Below, piece by piece: positions 24,766 through 34,066 of a DNA stretch of 64,000 nucleotides. Within the stretch, counting starts at the first letter, position 1, and every line of letters begins with the position of its first letter. The notes beneath the pieces were generated by a model. It was not told where the DNA came from. It worked only from the letters and a program-made list of their open reading frames with translations, and made no database searches. Source of the stretch: JBCCXL01 sp039191605 (GTDB lineage Bacteria > Acidobacteriota > Thermoanaerobaculia > Multivoradales > JAHZIX01); NCBI GenBank assembly GCA_039191605.1, contig JBCCXL010000008.1, positions 124,001-188,000 of the forward strand, given 5' to 3'. Made by a program: the position numbers and the translations under genes.

Positions 24766-26667
24766 TCAGGGCCCTAGTTTCTGTTCGCTGACGGGGCTCA
24801 GCTCCCCACAGGCCACGGCGTAGGTCTGGCCATCGCTGGAGGTCCACAGCCTGCGATCGGGGGCGATGCGATCCAGGGCGAAAGTTTCGCCGGGGACGAT
24901 CTTGTCTTTGGTGCGAGCGGCAGCCTGGTGGCTGAGCCCTACGATGGACTGGGAGAAGGGAGCGAAATAGGCCCCCCGGCGATGGTGGATGCGCTCCTCA
25001 GCAAAGGCGGGAACCCAGATCACCAGGGCATCGATGCCGTGGCGTCGGCAGAATTGGGCGGCGGCGTCCTCTTCGGCGGCGTAATAGGCGGTGAAGAAGT
25101 CGCCGAGGCGCCGCTGGACGGTGTTCCAATAGGTGCCGAAATAGGGGTTGGAGTGCTCGTAGGTCATCCATACGGAGCGCTGAGCGAAGAGGGGAATGCC
25201 GTCTCCCAGGGTCGGGAAGGGAGCCAGCAGGGCGTCCTGCGGCAGGCTGGCGGCGAAGGCGTAGAGCTCGCGATGCTCGCCGTAATCGTCGAGGCCGACG
25301 CCGTCGAGGCCGCTGGCGGTGGAGAGGAGGGCGAGCGTCAGCAGGCCGACCGCTGCCCGCTGAGGGCGGGGCCGCAGGCTCTGGAGGACGGCGTCGAGGA
25401 GAACGGCGAGGGCGAATACCGCCAGCAGGGCGAGGGAGTACATGACGTATCGTCGCGGCAGGAAAAGGGTCGGAAAGATCGCCCAGGAGAGCAGGTAGAG
25501 GCCGTAGCTGGCGAAGAGGAGAGCGCTCAGGGGCTTGGCCCAACGCAGCCGGCGGTAGTAGATGCCCCCGGCGGCTAGGAGGAGCCCAGCGCAGATCAAG
25601 GCCAGGGGAATTCTGGGGATGGGCCCGGGTACGGAGGTGGTGAGGCCAGCGCTGAGCAGAGCGTGGCGGGGATCCGGCAGAGCTCGCCCCAGAGTTTCCC
25701 AAGTGGCGGCGAGGGGGTTGGGGGTCGGTAGGTGATTAGCTCGACCGATTCGGTACCAGGCGGGGTTCTCTTCGGCCTCCTGGGCGGAGACCATGGAGCC
25801 GATCTCCGGAGCCCAGTGAATCTCGTGGCGCAGGAGCAGCAGAGCACCGCCGAGGAAGATTCCCAGCAGAGTCACGATGGCCGCTGCTGGAGGAAGGTAG
25901 TGGGCGAGGCGGATTCGCCGCGGGGAGAGAGCCGGCGGCCAGCGCAGCAGGCTGAGCCCGGCGGTTCCCGCCATCAGCAGGAAGGCCATCGGGTAGAGGA
26001 GGCTCGCCGCCGGCAGCAGTAGAGCGAGCTGCCGATAGCGGCCTGCCAGCAGCCGGTCGAGGGTGAGGAGCAGCAGCGGCGTGGCGAAGGCCCGGGGATG
26101 CCCTCCCGCCATCTTCTGAAGGAAGAAGGGGGAGAGGGCAAAGAGCAGGACGGCAAAGAAGGCCGCGCGCGGGCCCCCCGCCCGTCCAGCGACCCGCATC
26201 ACCAGCAGAACGGAGAAAGCCCAAAGCAGGGGGCCCAGGCCGCGGCCGATATCCACCGGGCTGGGGGCGCTGAGCCCGGCGATGCCGGATGTCTCGAGTA
26301 GCTCGGCGCCTTGACCGAGGCCCCAGTGCAGGCCGCGATAGAGGGCGATCCAGCCCCAGGACTGGTAGTTCTCCGAGTACAGGGCCAGCAGGTCGTCGGG
26401 GAAGAGCTCCGGCTGCTGGAAGCGGTGCATCCAGAAGGTGTGCTGGGTGGCGTCGTTGTTCACCACCCAGGGGCTTTGGAAGGTCTCGCGGTGGGCGAGG
26501 AGGGCCGCCGCCAGAGCGATAAGAAAGACCAGGGCCTGGAACCAGCGGGCTTGGAAGAGAGGGGGCAGGGGGTATCGCTCTCGAGTCGCTGCTGACCCGC
26601 CTCCCGGATTGCCCCTAGGATCTTTTGGGCGGCCGCCGGTCTCTCGAGTGGGAGGCGGGGAGCTCAT
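24766..26667 (-). CDS. Polytopic membrane protein, possibly GT-C-like glycosyltransferase
   Basis: The 633-residue product has about ten to twelve transmembrane helices. The first external loop carries NNDATQHTFWMHRF, where acidic and His residues recall the catalytic loop of GT-C enzymes. A soluble C-terminal domain of about 150 residues follows. The ATG at 26667 overlaps the stop of the upstream polymerase-like gene by four bases; the open frame extends further upstream but lies inside that gene. The family is not certain. With its partner it probably acts at the membrane in glycan polymerisation or transfer. Confidence 0.7.
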   Translation of the reverse strand: MSSPPPTRETGGRPKDPRGNPGGGSAATRERYPLPPLFQARWFQALVFLIALAAALLAHRETFQSPWVVNNDATQHTFWMHRFQQPELFPDDLLALYSENYQSWGWIALYRGLHWGLGQGAELLETSGIAGLSAPSPVDIGRGLGPLLWAFSVLLVMRVAGRAGGPRAAFFAVLLFALSPFFLQKMAGGHPRAFATPLLLLTLDRLLAGRYRQLALLLPAASLLYPMAFLLMAGTAGLSLLRWPPALSPRRIRLAHYLPPAAAIVTLLGIFLGGALLLLRHEIHWAPEIGSMVSAQEAEENPAWYRIGRANHLPTPNPLAATWETLGRALPDPRHALLSAGLTTSVPGPIPRIPLALICAGLLLAAGGIYYRRLRWAKPLSALLFASYGLYLLSWAIFPTLFLPRRYVMYSLALLAVFALAVLLDAVLQSLRPRPQRAAVGLLTLALLSTASGLDGVGLDDYGEHRELYAFAASLPQDALLAPFPTLGDGIPLFAQRSVWMTYEHSNPYFGTYWNTVQRRLGDFFTAYYAAEEDAAAQFCRRHGIDALVIWVPAFAEERIHHRRGAYFAPFSQSIVGLSHQAAARTKDKIVPGETFALDRIAPDRRLWTSSDGQTYAVACGELSPVSEQKLGP

Positions 26668-28637
26668 CGCGATGTCGCTTCCGCTGAATCGTCCTCCCCC
26701 GCGCTCAGGCGAGCAACCAGGGCCAGCATCAGGCCCCAGAGGGGAGCCATGCGGAAGGAGAGGATCTCCGGCGAGGTCAGACTCCACGCCAGGTAGCCGA
26801 TCCAGCTGGCGAGCACCGCAGCGCAGAGTCGGCGATCGAGGCCCGCCGGCAGCCGCTGCTGGCGGCGCAGGCCCGCGGGCAGCCAGGCGACCAGCGCCCA
26901 GGCGGCCAGGAGGCCGAAGATCAGACCCAGCTTGAAGGGTAGGAAGAGGTAGAAGTTGTGGATGTAGTGCAGCTTGTTCGGGTCGAGGAGGGGAGAGAGG
27001 GGGCGGGCGACGGAGGTGTCGATGGAGAAGGTCGCCCCGAGGCCGTGGCCCGCCAGCTGGCGCCACCAGGGGGCATCGCGGATCGCCCGCAGCAGCGCCC
27101 GGCTTTCCTCGGCGCGGAAGGAGACCGAGGAGCGCATCGCCTTGGAGCCGGCGCCGAAGGGATTGACGATGGTGGCGAGGCGCTCCCGAAAGTAGAGGCC
27201 CTGCACAAGCACACCTCCGAGCTCTGGATCGGCGATGCGCTCGAGGCTGACCCGCCGCAGCAGGCGGGGCTTGTCTTCGTCTCCGGTGCCTCCGAGGCGC
27301 AGCTGCGCGCTGGCGGTGCCGGGGGGAGCGAGGGCGAAGGCCTCCACGTCGCGCCAGCCGGCGCCCGGGGGAATCTGCAGCACCAGCTCCGGCGGCGGGT
27401 AGCGCAGCGGGCGGCCCCAAACGTCATGCCAGCGGGCCGCCAGCAGCCCCGGGGCCCCCGCCGGAGCGTGGGCGGTAGCGGAGAGGCGGTAGAGGCCGGG
27501 CCCCGGCAGGGGAATGCCGTAGCCATCGTTCACCGAGTGACTGCCGCTCCAGGTAGCGAGCTTGCGCAGCTGGGCGCCGGGCACTGGGCTGCTGACCCAT
27601 TCCAGGCCGGCGGGGGGCAGCCGCTGGAGGGTGGTGGTGCCGTAGCGCCCTGGGAGCAGGTTGGTGGAGGGCTGGTGGAGTCGGTGCTGGATCGCGCTCC
27701 AGGCCCCCGCCGCGACGGCGAGGCCGAGCAGTCCCGCGACCCCCAGGCCGAGCATCCGCCGCCGTCGAGCCGTCGCTGGGGCGGCCAGCAGCGTGGCGAG
27801 GATCAGGGTCGGTACGGTGACCAGCCACAGGCCGCGAACGCCGCTGCCGGCGATGGAGAGCAGGAGCAGAGCGGCGATGAGCCAGCCGCCGAGGCGGCGC
27901 AGGCGATGCGATTCGTCGGCGAAGGCGAGAACCAAGGTCAGGGCGAGCAGCGCCGAGGCGGTCACCGAGACGCCGCCGGGGAGATAGAGGCGCTGCGGCT
28001 CGCCGGTAGCCAGGACCCGGAACGCGCTGAAGATGGCGTGACCGAGAACCGGGAGACCGGTGGCGAGCACGACGACGCCGGCGCCGAGGCGCAGCTGGTG
28101 GCGGGGCAGGCCAAGACCGGCGAGGGCTGCCAAAGGGAGCAGACCCATAGATAGCAGCTGTCCTGCGACTCGGGGCAAAGAGTGGCCGCTGGCGAGACCG
28201 ATGGCGCCGGCCCACAAAGCGGCAGCAGCGTAGAGGGCGAGGCTCCAGCGCAGAGAGCGGGCCGTGCGCCGGTAGAGCAAAGTCCAGAGAGCATTCCAGC
28301 GACTCCGAGCTTTGGTAATCAGGCCCCCGCCGGTGGATTCGGCTTCTGGGGCTCCCGAGGTCTCGACCGGACGCTGGGAGGGGCTCGGGATTCCTGTGAG
28401 TGGCCAGGCGCCGAGCAATAGAGCGCAGACGGCAAGCAGGATCGCGAGAGCCTGTAGAGGAAGGCTTTGATCGTAGGGCAGTCGATACGTCGCGTACGGG
28501 GCGAGAATGGGAACGCAGACGGCGAGCACCACGAGCACGAAGTGCCACCGGGAAGACGGCATCTTCGAGTGCTCGGCGGTGTCGTTAGGCGAAGGAGGGA
28601 TCATGGAGGGTGGGAGGCGAGGATAGCTAGAGAGCAT
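26664..28637 (-). CDS. O-antigen polymerase/ligase-like membrane protein
   Basis: The 657-residue product has roughly ten hydrophobic helices and a large non-membrane loop (residues ~330-510). The loop has a jelly-roll-like feel with VNDGYGIPLPGPGLY and RLGGTGDEDKPRLL. After it comes HYIHNFYLFLPFKLGLIFGL, where HNxxL before a helix is the signature of Wzy/WaaL-type proteins. It is the first gene of a two-gene operon on the minus strand. The start is uncertain: ATG 28637 or ATG 28604. Role: polymerising or ligating lipid-linked glycan on the periplasmic side. Confidence 0.72.
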   Translation of the reverse strand: MLSSYPRLPPSMIPPSPNDTAEHSKMPSSRWHFVLVVLAVCVPILAPYATYRLPYDQSLPLQALAILLAVCALLLGAWPLTGIPSPSQRPVETSGAPEAESTGGGLITKARSRWNALWTLLYRRTARSLRWSLALYAAAALWAGAIGLASGHSLPRVAGQLLSMGLLPLAALAGLGLPRHQLRLGAGVVVLATGLPVLGHAIFSAFRVLATGEPQRLYLPGGVSVTASALLALTLVLAFADESHRLRRLGGWLIAALLLLSIAGSGVRGLWLVTVPTLILATLLAAPATARRRRMLGLGVAGLLGLAVAAGAWSAIQHRLHQPSTNLLPGRYGTTTLQRLPPAGLEWVSSPVPGAQLRKLATWSGSHSVNDGYGIPLPGPGLYRLSATAHAPAGAPGLLAARWHDVWGRPLRYPPPELVLQIPPGAGWRDVEAFALAPPGTASAQLRLGGTGDEDKPRLLRRVSLERIADPELGGVLVQGLYFRERLATIVNPFGAGSKAMRSSVSFRAEESRALLRAIRDAPWWRQLAGHGLGATFSIDTSVARPLSPLLDPNKLHYIHNFYLFLPFKLGLIFGLLAAWALVAWLPAGLRRQQRLPAGLDRRLCAAVLASWIGYLAWSLTSPEILSFRMAPLWGLMLALVARLSAGEDDSAEATSR

Positions 28638-28730
28638 ACCCTAGCAGTCCACCGGTGGCGTTGTTTGCAGAGTCGGAGGGCGGACATCGGCAAGGGCTTC
28701 GACCCGGGTTCGATAGTGAAGCGGAACGGG

Positions 28731-28758
28731 TTGACAAAGAGGACCAAAAAAGTACAGT
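28731..28758 (+). promoter_or_regulatory. Sigma-70-like promoter for the TonB receptor operon
   Basis: A perfect -35 TTGACA at 28731-28736 is followed after 16 bp by TACAGT (28753-28758), or after 18 bp by CAGTAT. The surrounding stretch is much more AT-rich than the flanking genes. Confidence 0.65.
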
Positions 28759-28772
28759 ATTAGGTATCCTAA

Positions 28773-28789
28773 TTGAGATTTTGTCTCAA
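28773..28789 (+). promoter_or_regulatory. Operator-like palindrome TTGAGA-N5-TCTCAA
   Basis: A perfect 6-bp inverted repeat with a 5-base AT-rich spacer lies 15-30 bases downstream of the promoter -10. The position is suitable for a repressor operator. Its regulator is unknown; it does not look like a standard Fur box. Confidence 0.5.
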
Positions 28790-28982
28790 CAAGGACGCGG
28801 GGTCAGTAAGAGACCTTCCTATCGCTCGTTCTTTCTGGCGCGAACCAGGGCCCCAAGGCTTCTCAAGAAAATCAAAAAACTTAAAGACGGCAATCCGGTG
28901 CGTTGACGAAAACGCAGACTGTCGTCGTCCATGAATCGGGAGGCTAGCGCTCGCAGGCTCCCAAATCATCGAGGAATGACAC

Positions 28983-31319
28983 ATGGCTCCCTACCCCGGC
29001 TTCGGCCTATCTCGGCGACTATTCGCCATCCTGGGTCTGGCCTTCGCTCTCCTAGTGTTCCCGATCTTCTCTAGCGTTCACTCCTCCGTTCTCGCCGACG
29101 AGGCGCCCGCCGCTGACGCAGCGCCCGTAGACGAGGAAGAAGCCAGCGATGGCAGCGAGGCTGACGACAGCGAAGCCGCTGATGAAGACGATCAAAACGT
29201 TGCGACCTCCTCCGTCTTTCTCGACGCGGTGAACGTCGCCTCCACCCTCAGCGAGCGCTCCCTGATGGACACCCCCGGACAGATCGATCTGGTGGGTAGC
29301 AGCGAAATTCAGGAGCTGGGTTACACCAACGTTCAGGATCTGGTGACCTTCCTGCCGGGCGTGACGGTAGAAGGTGACCTCGACCGCCTCGGCTTTGGTG
29401 GCTTCAGCATCCGCGGCATCGGCGGCAACCGAGTGCTGACCCTGGTGGACGGCGTTCCCACGGCGGAGCGCTTCGACTTCGGTCCCTTCTCGGTGCAGCG
29501 CTTCGGTGTTGACGTGGAATCCATCGACAGCCTCGAAGTGGTGCGCAGCGCCGGCTCTGCCCTCTACGGCAGCGACGCCATCGGCGGCGTGGTTTCCCTG
29601 GTCACCCAGAGCCCGCGGGATTACCTCCTGGGCAAGGACCAGGCGGCGCGCCTGCGGGCCGGCTATGACAGCCGTGCCGAAGAGTTCTCTGGCTCCGCCA
29701 CCTACGCCCGGGGCGGCGACACCTGGCAGGGTTCTCTGGTCTACACCTTCCGCGATGGCGGGGAGCTGGAGAACCAGGGCACCATCGATACGCCGGATCG
29801 AAACCGCACCGTGGCGAACCCCATCGATCGCCGCAGCGACAATGCTCTGCTCAAGCTCACCAATACTGCGAACCCCAGCGGTGAGTTCGGCCTCTCCGTA
29901 GAGCTCTTCGACGGCGAAGCCAACACTGAGGTCTTCACCTCCCGCGCCCCGGCGTCGCCCTTCGCTTCGGCGGTGCTGGACAACGACGCCGTGGACACCC
30001 AGGAGCGTCAGCGCATCAGCGCCTACGTCCAGCGAATCGGGACCAGCTCTATCGCCGACTCCCTGCTGGTTCGGGGCTACTTCCAGGAGGCCGAAACGGC
30101 GCAGCTGACGGACGAGACTCGACTCGGCTTTGCCGGCGAGTCGCAGCGCGACGGCTCTCTCTCCTTCGATCAGTCCAGCTACGGCGCCAACCTCGAGGCC
30201 GCCGTCGAGCTCGGCAGCTCCAGCTCGGTGCTCACCTACGGCGCCAACTATCGCTTCGATAGCTTCGAGCAGTTCCGCGATCGCACCGAATTCCTGATCT
30301 CCAGCGGCGCTCCGGTGCCCACCTCTCTGATCTTCCCCACCAAGTACTTCCCGGATAGCGAGACGGAAGAGCTGGGCATCTTCGCCCAGACCGAGCTCAG
30401 TCTCCTCGACGGCCGCGTGCAGCTGCTGCCGGGCGTGCGCTACGACCGCTACGACCTCGATGCCGATGAGAACGACCAGATCTTCCTCAACGGCAATCCC
30501 GGTCAGGCGGCGCCCATCGACCTGTCTGAGGATTCGGTCTCCCCGCGCCTTGGCGCGGTGGTGGCGGCGAGCGATAAGTTCTCCTTCTTCGCTCAATACG
30601 CTCAGGGATTCCGGGCGCCGCCGATGAGCGCCGTGAACAATGGCTTCACCAACCAGGCGGGCGGCTACCGCACCCTGCCCAACGGTGACCTGGAGCCGGA
30701 GACCAGCGACAATTACGAGTTCGGGATCCGCACTCAGCTGGACAAGGTCAGCTTCACGCTGACTTACTTCGACAACCGCTACGACGACTTCATCGAGACC
30801 GTCTTCCTGGGCTTCAACCCCTTCGTCGGCCTGGTGGAGTTCCAGCCCCAGAACATCACCGATGTGCAGATCTCCGGCTTCGAGCTGGGCGGTCAGATTC
30901 AGTGGTCCCGGGATTGGTCCTCGCGCTTCGCCTACGCTGACATCGAGGGCGAGAATCGCGACAGCAACGAGCCGCTGGAGTCCATCGAGCCGGCGCGGCT
31001 GGTGACCGGCCTGCGCTATGCTCCCGCTACCCAGCGCTGGGGCTTCCAGCTGATCGGAACCTTCCACTCCAGCAAGAGTGCGAGCGATCTGCCTTCGGAC
31101 TCGACCCAGTTCCGGCCGCCGAGCGCCGAGGTCTTCGATCTCAGCGCCTGGTATGCCCTGACCAACCGCATCACTCTCTCCGTGAACGCCTGGAATCTGA
31201 CCGACGAGACCTACTGGATCTGGCCCCAGGTGCGCGGGCGCAGTGCGACCTCGACGACCATCGATCGCTACTCCGCGCCGGGCACCACTTTCGGTGGACA
31301 GGTTCGGGTCCGATTCTAG
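28983..31319 (+). CDS. TonB-dependent outer-membrane receptor
   Basis: The 778-residue product has a signal peptide and an acidic Ala/Glu/Asp-rich linker (residues ~40-75). A plug domain is at ~85-220 (FSIRGIGGNRVLTLVDGVP, then SIDSLEVVRSAGSALYGSDA and GGVVSL) and a 22-strand-type barrel ends in the aromatic FGGQVRVRF. The plug wording resembles heme/hemoglobin/transferrin receptors, but the ligand is not certain. No TonB box is obvious. GAGGAA precedes the ATG. It is followed after 21 bp by the Kelch/PQQ gene, so they form an operon driven from the promoter at 28731. Confidence 0.9.
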   Translation: MAPYPGFGLSRRLFAILGLAFALLVFPIFSSVHSSVLADEAPAADAAPVDEEEASDGSEADDSEAADEDDQNVATSSVFLDAVNVASTLSERSLMDTPGQIDLVGSSEIQELGYTNVQDLVTFLPGVTVEGDLDRLGFGGFSIRGIGGNRVLTLVDGVPTAERFDFGPFSVQRFGVDVESIDSLEVVRSAGSALYGSDAIGGVVSLVTQSPRDYLLGKDQAARLRAGYDSRAEEFSGSATYARGGDTWQGSLVYTFRDGGELENQGTIDTPDRNRTVANPIDRRSDNALLKLTNTANPSGEFGLSVELFDGEANTEVFTSRAPASPFASAVLDNDAVDTQERQRISAYVQRIGTSSIADSLLVRGYFQEAETAQLTDETRLGFAGESQRDGSLSFDQSSYGANLEAAVELGSSSSVLTYGANYRFDSFEQFRDRTEFLISSGAPVPTSLIFPTKYFPDSETEELGIFAQTELSLLDGRVQLLPGVRYDRYDLDADENDQIFLNGNPGQAAPIDLSEDSVSPRLGAVVAASDKFSFFAQYAQGFRAPPMSAVNNGFTNQAGGYRTLPNGDLEPETSDNYEFGIRTQLDKVSFTLTYFDNRYDDFIETVFLGFNPFVGLVEFQPQNITDVQISGFELGGQIQWSRDWSSRFAYADIEGENRDSNEPLESIEPARLVTGLRYAPATQRWGFQLIGTFHSSKSASDLPSDSTQFRPPSAEVFDLSAWYALTNRITLSVNAWNLTDETYWIWPQVRGRSATSTTIDRYSAPGTTFGGQVRVRF

Positions 31320-31340
31320 GCCCCATCTGAGGTTTTCACG

Positions 31341-33662
31341 ATGACCCTGATTCGAGATCTTGGGCGAGGCGCCGTGCGCCTCGCCCCTCTTTCCCTACTC
31401 GCTTGCTGCATCCTCTCTGCCGCTGTTCCGGTAGCCGCGGCTCCCGCTACGGAGCTGCCCCCGGTTCCAGCCGCGGTGGCGAGCTTCGGCGGCGCCGTCT
31501 TGGGTGACCACCTCTACGTCTACGGTGGCCACATCGGCCGTACCCACCAACACTCGGTGGACAACCTCTCCCATCGCTTCTATCGCCTTCCCCTCACCGT
31601 CGAGGGGGCGCAATGGGAAGACCTGGGCGAAGTTCCCGGTCTGCAGGGGCTGCCGCTGGTGGCCGTAGGTGATGAAGTTTGCCGGGTCGGCGGTCTGACG
31701 GCCCACAACGCGAAGGGGGAGGAGGAAGACCTTCACTCCATCGCTGAGGTTGCCTGTTACCACCCTGAGCGTCAGAGCTGGCGCGCGCTGCCGGATTTGC
31801 CGGTGCCTCGCTCTTCTCACGACGTTGCAGTGGACGGGCAGCGGATCTTCGCCGTCGGCGGCTGGCAGCTACGGGGCAAGGATCAAGAGGCTGTCTGGCT
31901 CGAGACCCTGGAGATTTTGGATCTGAGCGCTGCCGAGCCCGCCTGGGTTTCGGTACCGCAGCCCTTCCAGCGGCGGGCTCTGTCGGCCGCCGCGTACCGT
32001 GGCGAGCTCTACGCCATGGGCGGTCTCGGTCAGAACGGCACCAGCCAGCGGGTGGATGTCTTCGATCCGCAGGCGAGCGAGTGGCGTGAAGGCCAGGAGC
32101 TTCCATCTCAGGCGGGCCGGCTCAAGGGCTTCGGCCTCTCCGCCTTCGGCGTAGCCGACCGGCTCTACGTCTCTGGCGCCGACGGCACGGTGCACGCTCT
32201 GGGCCGGGACGAGGGGGAGACGGAGGATCGCTGGCTGCTGGGTCTTGGCAGGCTCAGCACGCCGCGCTTCTTTCACCGTCTGCTGCCTCACGCCGATCGT
32301 CTGCTCTTTGTCGGTGGAGCCTCTTCCCAGGGGCATCTGGACTCCGTCGAGACTCTGGCCGTCGCCGCTCTCAAGCCGGGCGCGGTAGATCTGGCGGCGA
32401 AGGCTGCGGAGCAGGAAGAGAAGAAAGCGGATTCGAAGTATGCGACCGCCGAAGCGACGGCGGACGCGGGGGATGCATGGCCCGGATTCCGCGGTCACGG
32501 CAACGGCCAGGCGGATTTCGGAGCGCTACCGACGGTGTGGTCCGAGGATTCCAACATCGCCTGGCGGCGGGAGCTCCCCGGCTACGGCCAGAGCGCTCCC
32601 ATCGCCTGGGGAACCCACGCCTACGTCACCTCGATCGTCGGCGAAGAGAAGGAAGCTCTGGTGATCAGCGCTCTGGATCTCGCCACCGGTGAGGTGACCT
32701 GGCGCCGTCGCTTCCCCTCCAGCCACCCGGAAACCGCCGATGATATGCGCAGTCACAGCGCACCCACCCCGGTTGCGGACGAGCGAGGGGTTTACGTCTT
32801 TTTCGAGAGCGGTGATGTCGTCGCCCTCGATCATCAGGGCGAGACCCTCTGGCGGCGGGATCTGGTAGCCGATTACGGTGACTTTGCGGGCAACCATGGC
32901 ATCGGGTCTTCCCCGGTGCTCACCGCCGATTCGGTGGTCCTGCAGGTTGCCCATAGCGGCCCGTCTTATCTACTGGCGCTGGACAAGACCAGCGGAGAGA
33001 TCCACTGGAAGGTCGATCGACCGACCAAGACCGCCTGGTCGACGCCGCTCGTCGTCGCCCACGGTGAGAGCGAGTACATCGTCACCAGCGGTGGTGGTCG
33101 GGTGGAGGTGCTGGATGGCGCCACCGGAACCGTCAGCTCGGAGCTGGAGGGCATCGACGGCAACAACATTCCGTCGGTGGTGGTGGACGGTGATCTGCTG
33201 ATCGCCGCCAGCTCGAAGCCGGGGCAGAGCCGGGCTCTGCGCTGGGATCGGGACCAGGCCGCTCTCGAAGAGGTTTGGGTCACTGAAGACATCACCTCTG
33301 GATTCGGCTCGCCGCTGCTGCACGGGGATTGTGCGCTGCTGGCCAACAAGGCTGGCGTCGTCGCCTGCATCGACCGCACCAGCGGAGAGGTGCGCTGGCG
33401 TCAGCGAGTCGGCGAGTCCAGCTGGGCCTCGCCCATCGCCGCCGGTGACTACGTTTACTACTTCACTCGCCGTGGGCTGACCACGGTTCTGCTTCCCGGG
33501 GCCTCCGAGGCCACCGTGGTGCAGGAGAACAAGCTGCCGACGGAGGACACGGTGTACGGCGTTGCCGCGGTACCCGGCGCCTTCCTGGTGCGCACCGGTT
33601 CGGAAGTGGTGCGCATCGGCACGCCGCTGCCGGCTGCTGAGACGGTGACGGCGGAGCGCTGA
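31341..33662 (+). CDS. Secreted double beta-propeller: Kelch plus PQQ-like repeats
   Basis: The 773-residue product has a signal peptide ending around VPVAAA. Kelch repeats span ~45-335 (LYVYGGHIGR, IFAVGGWQL, LYAMGGLGQNG, LLFVGGASSQG). An Ala/Glu-rich linker follows, then a second propeller from ~385 (WPGFRGHGNGQADF, LDLATGEVTWRRRFPS, LDKTSGEIHWKVDRPT, IDRTSGEVRWRQRVG) of the PQQ-like/outer-membrane-protein type. No catalytic residues are evident. Coupling to a TonB receptor suggests it binds the ligand or a partner at the cell surface or in the periplasm. A terminator lies ~200 bp downstream. Confidence 0.85.
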   Translation: MTLIRDLGRGAVRLAPLSLLACCILSAAVPVAAAPATELPPVPAAVASFGGAVLGDHLYVYGGHIGRTHQHSVDNLSHRFYRLPLTVEGAQWEDLGEVPGLQGLPLVAVGDEVCRVGGLTAHNAKGEEEDLHSIAEVACYHPERQSWRALPDLPVPRSSHDVAVDGQRIFAVGGWQLRGKDQEAVWLETLEILDLSAAEPAWVSVPQPFQRRALSAAAYRGELYAMGGLGQNGTSQRVDVFDPQASEWREGQELPSQAGRLKGFGLSAFGVADRLYVSGADGTVHALGRDEGETEDRWLLGLGRLSTPRFFHRLLPHADRLLFVGGASSQGHLDSVETLAVAALKPGAVDLAAKAAEQEEKKADSKYATAEATADAGDAWPGFRGHGNGQADFGALPTVWSEDSNIAWRRELPGYGQSAPIAWGTHAYVTSIVGEEKEALVISALDLATGEVTWRRRFPSSHPETADDMRSHSAPTPVADERGVYVFFESGDVVALDHQGETLWRRDLVADYGDFAGNHGIGSSPVLTADSVVLQVAHSGPSYLLALDKTSGEIHWKVDRPTKTAWSTPLVVAHGESEYIVTSGGGRVEVLDGATGTVSSELEGIDGNNIPSVVVDGDLLIAASSKPGQSRALRWDRDQAALEEVWVTEDITSGFGSPLLHGDCALLANKAGVVACIDRTSGEVRWRQRVGESSWASPIAAGDYVYYFTRRGLTTVLLPGASEATVVQENKLPTEDTVYGVAAVPGAFLVRTGSEVVRIGTPLPAAETVTAER

Positions 33663-34066
33663 GCTCTAGTCCCTGATCTCTGGCCTCTGGTTCCTGATCT
33701 TTAGCAGTCAGTTTGCCTTTCGAGCCTCTTCGTCTCCTGGCGCCGAGGTTCGATAGTTTCAGAGGCGGGGGAGGGGGTACCGACGATCTCCAGGGGCCTC
33801 CTCTCCCGCCGATTTCTAGATCGAAGCTCTCCTAGTCTGTTGCTACTCCCAATCTCCTCGCGGCCTCCACGGAGGGGCCGCGTTTTTTTATGCTCCCGGG
33901 AGCGAACAGGCTCTAATGCCCGGTTTCTGAAGCAGTGAGACTTGGCCTTCAGGCGTAGTGATGTTCGGCTTTGCGGCTTAGTGGCGGCGGCGTCACAGCG
34001 GTGGTAATCTCGCGGGCCGGAGCTTGGATAGACCCGCAACGAGATCGAGAAAGCCCAAACGAGAGC
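33663..34066. other. Intergenic region with a terminator
   Basis: This 404-bp gap contains a T-tract terminator at 33860-33890 and, further on, a GC-rich stretch that must hold the promoter of the epimerase gene. No gene or clear promoter was recognised. Confidence 0.4.
33860..33890 (+). terminator. Intrinsic terminator
   Basis: CGCGGCCTCC pairs with AGGGGCCGCG (near-perfect) and is followed by seven T residues. It ends the TonB receptor/Kelch-PQQ transcript. Confidence 0.88.

Larger units (their letters stand above)
28638..28982. other. Promoter-bearing intergenic region
   Basis: This 345-bp gap separates the divergent polymerase-like gene and the TonB receptor gene. It carries a clear sigma-70-type promoter and a palindrome (listed separately) and a ~215-base leader with a small hairpin GCGTT/AACGC at 28900-28914. 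No convincing gene was seen. Confidence 0.5.

Noticed and set aside
28655..28906. Short plus-strand ORF in the promoter region of the TonB receptor
   Set aside because: It spans the -35/-10 boxes and palindrome, has no ribosome binding site and an improbable composition.
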